NCBI GenBank assembly: GCA_029263035.1
Contig: JAJCYF010000027.1
Location: 1-7,121 of the forward strand
Source: Actinomycetes bacterium
Lineage (GTDB): Bacteria; Actinomycetota; CADDZG01; JAHWKV01
Length of the DNA stretch: 7,121 nucleotides
Direction of reading: 5' to 3'
The position numbers and the translations under genes were made by a program. Of the stretch, positions 1-6,002 are shown in pieces. The notes beneath the pieces were generated by a model that saw only the letters and a program-made list of their open reading frames with translations, ran no database searches and had not been told where the DNA came from. Numbering within the stretch: the stretch's first letter is position 1; each line of letters starts with the position of its first letter.

Positions 1-1926
1 GAGCTGCAGCGAGAGCAGGAGTTCATCGAGTACAACATCGAGGCGACCAGAACCGCCTACGGGTTGGATGCGATGAAGGTGCAGGAGTTCCCGATCGAAC
101 CGGGGCTGAGCGCCGAAAGCGTGGCGGAGAACCAGACCACCCTCAACAACGTCCGTCTCTGGGACCCTGAAACGCTGATGAGGGCGTTCCGCCAGCTCCA
201 GGAGATTCGGACCTACTACAAGTTCCAGGACGTCGATGTGGACCGGTACAACCTGGGACCCGACCGGCGGCAGCTCATGCTGGCGCTGCGGGAGCTGGAC
301 GTCACGAGCCTGCAGAACCGCTCCTGGTTGAACGACCACCTTGTCTACACCCATGGTTTCGGCGCAGTCGCCAGCCCGACCAACGAAAGCACCGGCGAAG
401 GGGCGCCAGCGCTGCTCCTCCGGGACATCCCTCCGGTTACCGACGCCCCCGAGTTGGAGCTGACGCAGCCGGGCATCTACTTTGGTGAGGGGCCCGCCAC
501 CTACTCGGTTATCAACACCGACCAGCGGGAGCTGGACTACACCGCCCCCGCCGGCAACGAGACCACCGTCTACGACGGCGAGGCGGGGGTTCGCCTGGAG
601 CACCTGTTCCGCCGGCTCGCGTTCGCCTGGAGGTTCCGGGACGTCAACCTGGCCATCAGCGGACTGATCGACGGGGACTCCCGGGTGATCTTCAACCGTG
701 ACATCCGCGAGCGCGTGAACAAGGCCGCGCCGTTCCTGGAACTGGACGGTGACCCCTATGCCGTGGTCTCCGAGGGCAAGATCATGTGGATTGTGGATGC
801 CTACACGGTTTCCAACATGTATCCCTACTCCCAGAGCGTGAACCTGAGCGAGAGGACCCGGATCCGAGGGGGAGCCAGCGAGGGCGACCCCAGCATCCTG
901 GGGACTGAGAACTACATGCGTAACTCGGTGAAGGTAACCATGGACGCCTATGACGGAACAATGAGGTTCTACGTCTGGGACGAGACGGATCCACTCATCC
1001 AGGCGTGGGGCAAGGCCTTTCCGTCGCTCCTGACCGACAAGGACGAGATGCCGGCCGACCTGCAGGCGCACGTCAGGTACCCGGAGGACATGTTCCGGGT
1101 CCAGGCGAGCGTTTACCAGAGGTATCACATGATCGACCCGACCGAGTTCTACCAGCGGGAGGACGAGTGGGTGATCCCTGAGAACCCCATGCGCGGTACC
1201 GGCGGCGCCGGCAACGCCACCCAGGAGCTGGAGCCGTACTACGTGCTGATGCGCCTGCCGGACACCGACCGCGAGGAGTACGTAATGATCCTGCCGATGA
1301 ACCCGCGGAACCGGCCGAATATGGTGTCGTTGCTGGCGGCCAAGTCGGACCAGGAACAGTACGGCGAGCTGGTCGACTTCAGGTTCCCCAGCGGCGTCCA
1401 GACCGGCGGCGTCGGGCAGATCCACTCGCGGATCAACGCCAATGAAGAGATCTCCCGCACCATCACCCTGCTCGAGCAGAGCGGCAGCGACGTCATTCTG
1501 GGCAACCTGCTGGTGATACCGGTGGGCAACTCGATCATGTACTCGCAGCCGCTGTTCCTGCAGGCCAGCAACAACGCAATTCCCGAGTTGAAGTACGTAA
1601 TCCTCGCCACCAACGACGATGTCAAAATGGCGCCGACACTGGAGGATGCGCTGGCCGCCCTGCTGGAGGGCAGGCCGACCGTGACTCCGGCTCCGGACTT
1701 GCCTGTAGATCCGGCCGCCCCTCCCGCACCGGCTCCAGCACCGCCGGCGGCACCGCCCGCCACTCCTGCAGACCCGGGGACGCAGTCAAGGGACGAGCTG
1801 TTGCAGCAGGCATCGGATGCCTTAAACGCCGCCGAGACGGCTGCCCGCAACGGCGATTGGGCGACCTACGGATCCGAGCTGGAGCGGGCAAAGGAAGCGC
1901 TCGAGAGGGCCCGGAGCCAGGAGTAG
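1..1926 (+). CDS. UPF0182 family membrane protein, C-terminal part (5' end outside window)
   Basis: The frame is open from base 1 (the first codons read ELQREQEFIEYNIEATR), so this is the 3' part of a longer gene; 641 codons precede the TAG stop at 1924-1926. A TTG at 64 lies inside a conserved stretch (TRTAYGLD) and is not a start. Recognisable family blocks are HLVYTHGFG (visible residues about 113-121), PGIYFGEG (about 157) and GQIHSRINANEEIS (about 472). The visible part looks soluble; UPF0182 proteins normally carry several N-terminal membrane helices, which here would lie upstream of the window. A Pro/Ala-rich linker (1672-1791) leads to a charged helical tail of about 44 residues, an arrangement common in this family. 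The biochemical function of UPF0182 is unknown. Family assignment is confident; role is not. No terminator is seen between this gene and the tRNA. Confidence 0.93.
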   Translation, partial: ELQREQEFIEYNIEATRTAYGLDAMKVQEFPIEPGLSAESVAENQTTLNNVRLWDPETLMRAFRQLQEIRTYYKFQDVDVDRYNLGPDRRQLMLALRELDVTSLQNRSWLNDHLVYTHGFGAVASPTNESTGEGAPALLLRDIPPVTDAPELELTQPGIYFGEGPATYSVINTDQRELDYTAPAGNETTVYDGEAGVRLEHLFRRLAFAWRFRDVNLAISGLIDGDSRVIFNRDIRERVNKAAPFLELDGDPYAVVSEGKIMWIVDAYTVSNMYPYSQSVNLSERTRIRGGASEGDPSILGTENYMRNSVKVTMDAYDGTMRFYVWDETDPLIQAWGKAFPSLLTDKDEMPADLQAHVRYPEDMFRVQASVYQRYHMIDPTEFYQREDEWVIPENPMRGTGGAGNATQELEPYYVLMRLPDTDREEYVMILPMNPRNRPNMVSLLAAKSDQEQYGELVDFRFPSGVQTGGVGQIHSRINANEEISRTITLLEQSGSDVILGNLLVIPVGNSIMYSQPLFLQASNNAIPELKYVILATNDDVKMAPTLEDALAALLEGRPTVTPAPDLPVDPAAPPAPAPAPPAAPPATPADPGTQSRDELLQQASDALNAAETAARNGDWATYGSELERAKEALERARSQE

Positions 1927-1972
1927 GACGCTCACCCGGAAGCCGTTGTCCGGCCTTGTGCTAACCTAGTTG

Positions 1973-2049
<77 letters not shown>

Positions 2050-2055
2050 TCTGAG

Positions 2056-2087
2056 AGACCCCCGGCATTGCCGGGGGTCTTTTGTGT
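2056..2087 (+). terminator. Rho-independent terminator of the initiator tRNA
   Basis: A perfect 11-bp stem (AGACCCCCGGC at 2056-2066 and GCCGGGGGTCT at 2070-2080) has a 3-nt ATT loop. It is followed by TTTGTGT, giving a run of four T with the last stem base. It begins 6 nt after the tRNA CCA end. The opposite strand has no T-run, so it acts on + strand transcripts. Confidence 0.92.
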
Positions 2088-2152
2088 ACGCCCGGCATCG
2101 GGCAGACCGGGCAAAGTCAGCCGAGGTCATGAGGCAGGCGGTGGCGCAATAG

Positions 2153-2188
2153 GTACAAAAGAGCCGGCTCCCGAAGGGGAGCCGGCTC
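2153..2188 (-). terminator. Rho-independent terminator of the glycine-rich protein gene
   Basis: A perfect 12-bp inverted repeat (2161-2172 with 2177-2188) has a 4-nt loop. Read on the - strand the hairpin is followed by TTTTGTACC; read on the + strand it is followed by GAATTATT, a poor U-tract. It lies 25 bp beyond the stop codon of the leftward glycine-rich gene. Direction and spacing therefore both assign it to that gene. Confidence 0.9.
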
Positions 2189-2213
2189 GAATTATTGCTA
2201 AGGACCATCGACC

Positions 2214-3080
2214 TCAAGGATCACTATCTGAGCAGATCGTCTCGGCTGCTTCCCGGTCCTCTGCCTGGAGTACGAAGTCATCGACATGACCGAGGTGTCC
2301 CGGAGGTACGTCGTCCGGGGAGTCGAAGGGACCAAGGACGGCCCTTTGGTCCCCGGGGACTTGAGCGTGATGGCAAAGCCAGAAGGGGTTGCCTCCGCCT
2401 CCGCCGCCGTCACCGGCACAATCGCCGGTAAGAAGAAAGGCGCACGAGTCGCCACCGGATCCTGCATCGCCGCTGGCCCTGCCGTCACCGGCGTCGCCGG
2501 AAGCACCGCCAGAGCCGCCTGCTCCGGCGTCACCAGAGACCCCCTCGCCGCCGTTGCCACGACCGCCGTTGCCGGCGGTTGCGTTGCCGCCGGACCCGCC
2601 GTCGCATCCGGCGCTGTCGGTCCCGCTGCCGTCGCACGCGCCGTCGCCTCCCTGCCCGCCGGCCCCGCCGCCTCCGTCACCGTCTCCAGTGGTGGCACCG
2701 GCAAAGGCACCGCTGCCTCCGGCAGCACCCCCTCCTCCGCCGTTGCCGCCGTTGCTGCCGCCCGAGCCACCGGCGCCGGCCACTGCGTTGCCGCCGGACC
2801 CGCCGTTGCCGCTGCCGCCGGTTCCGTCTCCACTCTCCCCGCCGGCACCGCCTCTGCCGCCAGTTCCGCTTTCCCCGCCGTCTCCACCGTTGCCGCTGGA
2901 GCCGCCTTCACCTCCGTCCCTCGCGACTACGTCCACACCCAGGGTGAGGTCCACATTCGCACAGGTGATTCCTCCTACGCCATTTTCTTCACAAACAACC
3001 TCCGCCGCAGCGGTCGGTACCATCAGCAAGGCAAGTAGAAGCATCATTAGAGGGATCGTTACAAAATTGCGCTTCTCCAT
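2214..3080 (-). CDS. Secreted glycine-rich (PE_PGRS-like) protein with C-terminal Cys/His domain
   Basis: This is a 288-residue protein. Residues 1-26 form a clear Sec signal peptide: MEKRNF, a hydrophobic core (about 8-21), then a likely cut after PTAAA. A short mature N-terminus (27-55, with C30 and C40) precedes a glycine-rich core (about 56-230). By my count 87 of residues 51-230 are Gly, in GGxGGx patterns with S, N, D, A and T. The end (231-288) is not low-complexity. It carries LCH (235-237) and PPGHLGHVDDF (259-269), recalling the 'LCH ... HLAHGD' segment found near the ends of many secreted bacterial proteins. No membrane anchor or LPXTG signal is seen. The ATG at 3080 is chosen because it yields the signal peptide; the ribosome binding site is weak (GGGGG only). 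The glycine core resembles mycobacterial PGRS repeats in composition only; there is no PE domain. A surface or matrix role is inferred. Long ORFs in the other frames here are by-products of GGN codon bias. Confidence 0.85.
   Translation of the reverse strand: MEKRNFVTIPLMMLLLALLMVPTAAAEVVCEENGVGGITCANVDLTLGVDVVARDGGEGGSSGNGGDGGESGTGGRGGAGGESGDGTGGSGNGGSGGNAVAGAGGSGGSNGGNGGGGGAAGGSGAFAGATTGDGDGGGGAGGQGGDGACDGSGTDSAGCDGGSGGNATAGNGGRGNGGEGVSGDAGAGGSGGASGDAGDGRASGDAGSGGDSCAFLLTGDCAGDGGGGGGNPFWLCHHAQVPGDQRAVLGPFDSPDDVPPGHLGHVDDFVLQAEDREAAETICSDSDP
2580..2602. repeat. 23-bp direct repeat, copy 1 (inside the glycine-rich gene)
   Basis: This 23-bp segment is identical to 2784-2806. On the - strand it encodes GGSGGNA at residues 161-167. 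The two copies are 204 bp (68 codons) apart and in the same reading phase, which fits internal duplication or slippage within the glycine-rich core. Confidence 0.75.
2784..2806. repeat. 23-bp direct repeat, copy 2 (inside the glycine-rich gene)
   Basis: Second exact copy of the segment at 2580-2602, encoding GGSGGNA at residues 93-99 of the same protein. The residues just after each copy are also alike (VAG versus TAG). Confidence 0.75.
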
Positions 3081-3245
3081 TTGGCCCCCACTCGGTCCCA
3101 GTCAGGCACTGGACGTGATCTGGTCATTTGCTCAATCAAACAGTCGGCCGATCCTACAGGTTCTTAGGTCCAGCGACGGTTACCGGGTTCCTCCCGGTTC
3201 GTGCGAGGGGCATGTCTGCCGAGGTTGTCTGCTGGAGAAGACGGC
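3081..3245. other. Gap between the two leftward genes; leader of the glycine-rich gene
   Basis: These 165 bp must hold the end of the F420-family transcript and any promoter for the glycine-rich gene. I see no convincing -35/-10 pair on the - strand; TAGGAT is -10-like but lacks a -35 partner. A small hairpin (3182-3187 ACCGGG with 3193-3198 CCCGGT) has no T-run on either strand. An imperfect inverted repeat (3095-3102 with 3108-3114, one bulged base) lies 15-34 bp upstream of the glycine-rich start. No coding region is supported. Confidence 0.4.
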
Positions 3246-3713
3246 TCACTCTGCGGGAACCCGGGGCTCAAGGATGACCACCGCCGTCTCGTGCGGGCGG
3301 CGTGCAGCGTATCCGTCCAGGTTCCTGTCCAGCTCGCGCCAGCGCTGCCACAGACGTGCACGTTCCTCGCCCACGGCAGCCCTCCCGAGCACTTCGGTCC
3401 GGGTTCCGCCGGCCAGCTCGACGGACGCTTCAGGGTGGGCCTGCAGGTTCAGCCACCAGGCCGGCTCGGCCGGGCCCCAGCCGTTCATTGCCATTGAAAC
3501 CAGGTTCGGCCCATCCTCGTAGTAGCCGATGATCACGCTTCTGGGATCGCCGCTGCGGCGGCCGCGGGTAGTCAGCCGCAGTGCGCCCCACTTACCGGGA
3601 CGGGGGGGCCACAACCCCTTACGCCCGCCGCTCGACCGGACGATCGCCCGGTGCGTGTGCCACGCGGTCACCACGAACCACCGCGGCGGCAAACGCGCCT
3701 TGCCTCCGGCCAT
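3246..3713 (-). CDS. F420 (deazaflavin)-dependent nitroreductase/oxidoreductase family protein
   Basis: This 155-residue protein resembles the actinobacterial F420H2-dependent nitroreductase/quinone reductase family (Ddn-like split beta-barrel proteins). Family-type blocks are LTTRGRRSGDPRSVIIGYY (residues 47-65), the PAWWLNLQAHPEASVEL segment (84-100), which matches the family's 'PaWyhNL.AnP...V' core, and a C-terminal ETAVVILEP (142-150). Family members use reduced F420 to reduce quinones, nitroaromatics or other acceptors; the substrate cannot be deduced here. The frame stays open upstream to an ATG at 3905, but I choose 3713. It has a Shine-Dalgarno GGGAG 5 nt upstream, gives the usual family length, and the extra 64 residues look like random Arg/Pro-rich translation. 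The gene diverges from the luciferase-like gene at 3947. A length of 155 residues is normal for the family. Confidence 0.85.
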   Translation of the reverse strand: MAGGKARLPPRWFVVTAWHTHRAIVRSSGGRKGLWPPRPGKWGALRLTTRGRRSGDPRSVIIGYYEDGPNLVSMAMNGWGPAEPAWWLNLQAHPEASVELAGGTRTEVLGRAAVGEERARLWQRWRELDRNLDGYAARRPHETAVVILEPRVPAE

Positions 3714-3718
3714 GACTG

Positions 3719-3723
3719 CTCCC
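3719..3723 (-). promoter_or_regulatory. Ribosome binding site deciding the start at 3713
   Basis: Read on the - strand, GGGAG lies 5 nt before the ATG at 3713-3711. It supports this start over the upstream in-frame ATG at 3905. Confidence 0.65.
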
Positions 3724-3913
3724 GTTCCTACGACGAACCGTACAAATAGTAGCGTCCTCGGGCCTCCCCGCTCGGTTGGGGTCCGAGCCGACCGGGACGG
3801 CCGGGGATTTTCGGCGATTACATCAGCGCCTACGACATCTAGCGGGCAACTTAGTTGACGGGACGTTGGCCGGCGGTGCTGCCCGCTATGGAGTGGCGAA
3901 ACCACCTCATAGA

Positions 3914-3942
3914 CATCCTAGGACGGCACCCGGCCTAGGATG
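3914..3942 (+). promoter_or_regulatory. 9-bp inverted repeat overlapping the ribosome binding site of the luciferase-like gene
   Basis: CATCCTAGG (3914-3922) and CCTAGGATG (3934-3942) are perfect reverse complements separated by 11 bp. The right arm contains AGGA (3937-3940), the likely Shine-Dalgarno sequence 6 nt before the ATG at 3947. It could be an operator for a dimeric repressor, or an RNA hairpin that masks the ribosome binding site. Each arm also contains the self-complementary CCTAGG, so the pair can be read as CCTAGGA direct repeats spaced by 17 bp. The structure is seen directly; its function is inferred. Confidence 0.6.
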
Positions 3943-3946
3943 GACA

Positions 3947-4939
3947 ATGAGCGTGCCCAAGCTGAGCGTGCTGGACCAGTCGCCCATACCCTCCGGATCC
4001 ACGGGGAGCCAGGCGCTGGCGAACACCGTCGAACTGGCGCAGCTGGCCGAAAGTCTCGGCTACCACCGCTACTGGGTGGCGGAGCATCATGGGACGCCTA
4101 CGCTGGCCGGGGCCTCTCCGGAGGCGCTGATAGCAACCATAGCGGCCCGCACCTCCCGGATCCGGGTGGGAAGCGGAGGCGTGATGCTTCCGCACTATAG
4201 CCCGCTCAAGGTGGCGGAGACCTTCAGCATCCTCAGCGGTATGAATCCGGGCCGGATCGACCTGGGCATTGGAAGGGCATCCGGAACCAATCCGATCACC
4301 ACGCTGGCTCTCCAGCGTGACCGGACCCGGGCGGCGCCCGACGACTTTCCTGAGCAGCTCGCCGAACTGGTCGCATATCTTCACGGCTTTGGTGAGCCCC
4401 ACCCCTTCGATAAGATCCCGGCCCTTCCCGGTTGGCCGGAGCTTCCCGAACTGTGGCTGCTCGGCTCTTCCCCGCAGAGCGCGCTGTGGGCCGGGGAGCT
4501 CGGAATGCCCTACGCCTTTGCCGATTTCATCAATCCGGAAGGAAAGTTCATCGCCGACCTCTACCGGGAGAGGTTTGTGCCGTCGGCCAGGTTGGAGATG
4601 CCCGAGGTATGTGTCGCCGTCTCGGCGATCTGCGCCGGGACCGACGAGGAGGCGGAACAGCTCGCCTCCAGCTACCGGGCGCTTTGGATCCAGATAACCA
4701 GGGGGGCATCCAAAGAGGTGCCTTCGGTTGAGGATGCTCTGGAGTTTCTCGCGGTCCAGGAGCCGGCGGGAAGGCGGCCGCCCCGGCGATTACTGGTCGG
4801 CTCCCCCGAAAAGGTAGCGGCGGGCCTGCAGGAGGTGGGCGCGGAATACGGAGCGGACGAGGTGATGGTGGTGACCATCACCCACGACCACCGGGCACGG
4901 ATGCGCTCCTACGAGCTGATTGCGGGGATCTTCGCATAG
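3947..4939 (+). CDS. LLM-class flavin-dependent oxidoreductase (luciferase-like monooxygenase, YhbW/MsnO8-type)
   Basis: This 330-residue protein belongs to the bacterial luciferase-like TIM-barrel family and strongly recalls E. coli YhbW. Conserved blocks in order are LDQSPIPSGS (9-18), GYHRYWVAEHH (38-48), VGSGGVMLPHYSPLKVAETF (74-93), PGRIDLGIGR (101-110), LWLLGSS (169-175) and a C-terminal ADEVMVVTITHDHRAR (303-318). Proteins of this group are expected to use FMN (in some LLM relatives, F420) for oxidation or monooxygenation; the substrate is unknown. The start at 3947 is chosen because MSVPKLSVLDQSP matches the family's N-terminus and AGGA precedes it. The frame extends upstream to 3776, but that part is not protein-like. 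The length is normal and the gene appears intact. A membrane-protein gene follows after 32 bp, likely in the same operon. An inverted repeat over the ribosome binding site suggests regulation. Confidence 0.93.
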   Translation: MSVPKLSVLDQSPIPSGSTGSQALANTVELAQLAESLGYHRYWVAEHHGTPTLAGASPEALIATIAARTSRIRVGSGGVMLPHYSPLKVAETFSILSGMNPGRIDLGIGRASGTNPITTLALQRDRTRAAPDDFPEQLAELVAYLHGFGEPHPFDKIPALPGWPELPELWLLGSSPQSALWAGELGMPYAFADFINPEGKFIADLYRERFVPSARLEMPEVCVAVSAICAGTDEEAEQLASSYRALWIQITRGASKEVPSVEDALEFLAVQEPAGRRPPRRLLVGSPEKVAAGLQEVGAEYGADEVMVVTITHDHRARMRSYELIAGIFA

Positions 4940-4971
4940 GTCGATTCCACCTGCTGTAGGTTTTCATCGAA

Positions 4972-5397
4972 ATGAGGCGGATCACCTACTTCTTCTTTTA
5001 TGCCTATGTGCTTACTCTCGTCCTGGCCGGCGCGGCGGGAGTGATGTTGTCGCCCCTGGACCTGAGGCTGCTCTCCGGGTTGAATCCGGACACGCTGCCT
5101 CCGGACGTTGCCACGAACCTGATGAGCCAGATGCGATTCCTGAGAGCGATCGAGTTTGGCTTCGGCGCCTTCGCCCTGTACTTCCGCCGGGAGATCTTCA
5201 CCGATACGCGATTTCGCCGGATCTTCCTGATGGGGATGGGTGCCGGGATTGCCGGCCGTCTCATCGGGATGGTCTCGGACGGCTCCCCCAGCGGGTTCAT
5301 CTGGTTCCTCTGGCTGTTCGAGGTGGCGGGGATCGTCCTTGTCTCTCTGTACACGCGTCGCACAATCCCGGCCCAACGGTCGCACGAAAACGGTTGA
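4972..5397 (+). CDS. Small four-helix integral membrane protein, DUF4345-like
   Basis: This 141-residue protein has four hydrophobic segments at about residues 5-25, 56-72, 84-102 and 108-127. The pattern RFLRAIEFGFGAFAL (55-69), then an Arg-rich loop, then GIAGRLIGMVSDGSPSG (92-108), fits the DUF4345 type of small membrane protein (an 'RaiGg...' helix followed by 'gRl.sl..dG.P'). The function of that family is unknown. The ATG at 4972 is the natural start, because an in-frame TAG stop lies at 4957-4959. The ribosome binding site is weak, so it may be translated partly by coupling to the gene 32 bp upstream. It ends 15 bp from the stop of the convergent VOC gene, with no visible terminator between them. 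The family assignment is from remembered pattern and is moderate. Confidence 0.75.
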   Translation: MRRITYFFFYAYVLTLVLAGAAGVMLSPLDLRLLSGLNPDTLPPDVATNLMSQMRFLRAIEFGFGAFALYFRREIFTDTRFRRIFLMGMGAGIAGRLIGMVSDGSPSGFIWFLWLFEVAGIVLVSLYTRRTIPAQRSHENG

Positions 5398-5412
5398 CCT
5401 CCGGCAGATGAT

Positions 5413-5862
5413 CTACCCGGCGGTACCGGACGCCTCCTGGGGCTGGCCGAAGTTGACCATCCAGCCGGTCCCGAACTTGTCCTTCAAGCTGCCGAAGTAG
5501 TCGCCCCAGGCCTGATCGGCCATCGGCATCTCGACCTGTGCTCCGTCGGAAAGGCCGTTGAAGATCCTGTCGGCTTCCTCCCTGGAATCCGGGTGGACCG
5601 AGATGTAGATGTTGTTGCCCTGCGTAATCTGCTGACCGAGCGACTCCAGCGCATCGGTTCCCATCAGCACAAAGTCGTCTCCGATGGGCAGGGAGATGTG
5701 CATGAGCTTTTGTGCGTCGGACTCGGGAATCGGATCACCCTCCATCGGCATGTCGCCGAACCGGACCAGGTAGGTGAACTCCCCGCCGAATACCGATTTG
5801 TAGAAGTTGAATGCCTCCTCGGTATTGCCGAGGAAGTTCAGGTAGGTGTTGACCTTGGTCAT
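5413..5862 (-). CDS. PhnB-like VOC (glyoxalase/dioxygenase superfamily) protein
   Basis: This 149-residue protein has the PhnB-like pattern NTYLNFLGNTEEAFNFY (5-21), VFGGEF (24-29), KLMHISLPIGDDFVLMGTD (52-70), then EMPMADQAWGDYFGSLKDKFG (111-131) followed by WMVNF (134-138). These proteins are small betaalphabeta-betabetabeta folds of the vicinal-oxygen-chelate superfamily, often annotated as glyoxalase/bleomycin-resistance-like or as '3-demethylubiquinone methyltransferase-like'. The true reaction is generally unknown. H55 could be one metal ligand, but I cannot confirm a full metal site. The start at 5862 is supported by AAGGAG 6 nt upstream. The frame stays open for 80 more codons to 6102, but that would overlap the ligase gene and is not needed. 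The gene diverges from the DNA ligase gene across 140 bp. Confidence 0.93.
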   Translation of the reverse strand: MTKVNTYLNFLGNTEEAFNFYKSVFGGEFTYLVRFGDMPMEGDPIPESDAQKLMHISLPIGDDFVLMGTDALESLGQQITQGNNIYISVHPDSREEADRIFNGLSDGAQVEMPMADQAWGDYFGSLKDKFGTGWMVNFGQPQEASGTAG

Positions 5863-6002
5863 GGGTTTCTCCTTAACTCGCCGGTCCCGGCGTAGGCTTT
5901 CCAGCTCCGACAGGTGGAATTCTCGCATTGCATGTGTGCCCTGGTACATCGAATCCGGACGCCTGATCGAAAGATCCCGACGATTCGTGGTAGCCATTAG
6001 GC
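5863..6002. other. Divergent gap between the VOC and DNA ligase genes
   Basis: These 140 bp must contain the start signals of both genes. Apart from the VOC ribosome binding site I see no clear -35/-10 pair, operator palindrome or small gene. The ligase frame is closed upstream by a TAG at 5991-5993. Confidence 0.35.
5869..5874 (-). promoter_or_regulatory. Shine-Dalgarno site of the VOC gene
   Basis: Read on the - strand this is AAGGAG, 6 nt before the ATG at 5862-5860. It is the strongest ribosome binding site in the window, and it settles the start against several upstream in-frame ATGs. Confidence 0.85.

Larger units (their letters stand above)
3714..3946. promoter_or_regulatory. Divergent intergenic region between the F420-family and luciferase-like genes
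   Basis: Both neighbours start from this 233-bp stretch, so it should carry promoters for each. On the + strand there is a TTGACG (3855-3860) but no good -10 at 16-18 bp. On the - strand a TACTAT-like element (within about 3745-3755) lacks a matching -35. The only well-formed element is the inverted repeat at 3914-3942. Promoter positions are therefore not assigned. Confidence 0.4.

Noticed and set aside
1239..1850. 203-codon - strand frame opposite the UPF0182 gene
   Set aside because: The + strand shows continuous UPF0182 similarity; the - strand product is Ala/Gly/Ser low-complexity.
1946..1967. Possible tRNA promoter (TTGTCC and TAACCT)
   Set aside because: The spacing between the boxes is only 10 bp, and the -10-like box is 5 bp from the mature tRNA end, leaving no room for a leader.
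2198..2911. Alanine-rich - strand and + strand frames and an Arg-rich + strand frame in the same region
   Set aside because: All are frame-shifted readings of the same triplet-biased DNA. The frame at 2214-3080 alone has a signal peptide, a structured end and a matched terminator.
3095..3114. Imperfect inverted repeat in the leader of the glycine-rich gene
   Set aside because: About 7 bp with a bulge is short enough to arise by chance in GC-rich DNA. There is no other sign of an operator or riboswitch.
3182..3198. Hairpin ACCGGG/CCCGGT downstream of the F420-family gene as a terminator
   Set aside because: The stem is only 6 bp and no T-run follows on either strand.
2389..3522. Long + strand proline-rich open frame (377 codons) opposite the glycine-rich gene
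   Set aside because: It is the antisense of GGN codons (CCN/NCC). It crosses the signal peptide, the intergenic region and part of the F420-family gene, and no domain is recognisable.
3714..3905. 64-codon N-terminal extension of the F420-family protein
   Set aside because: The composition is Arg/Pro/Ser-rich with no family similarity. The start at 3713 has a well-placed GGGAG and gives the normal family length.
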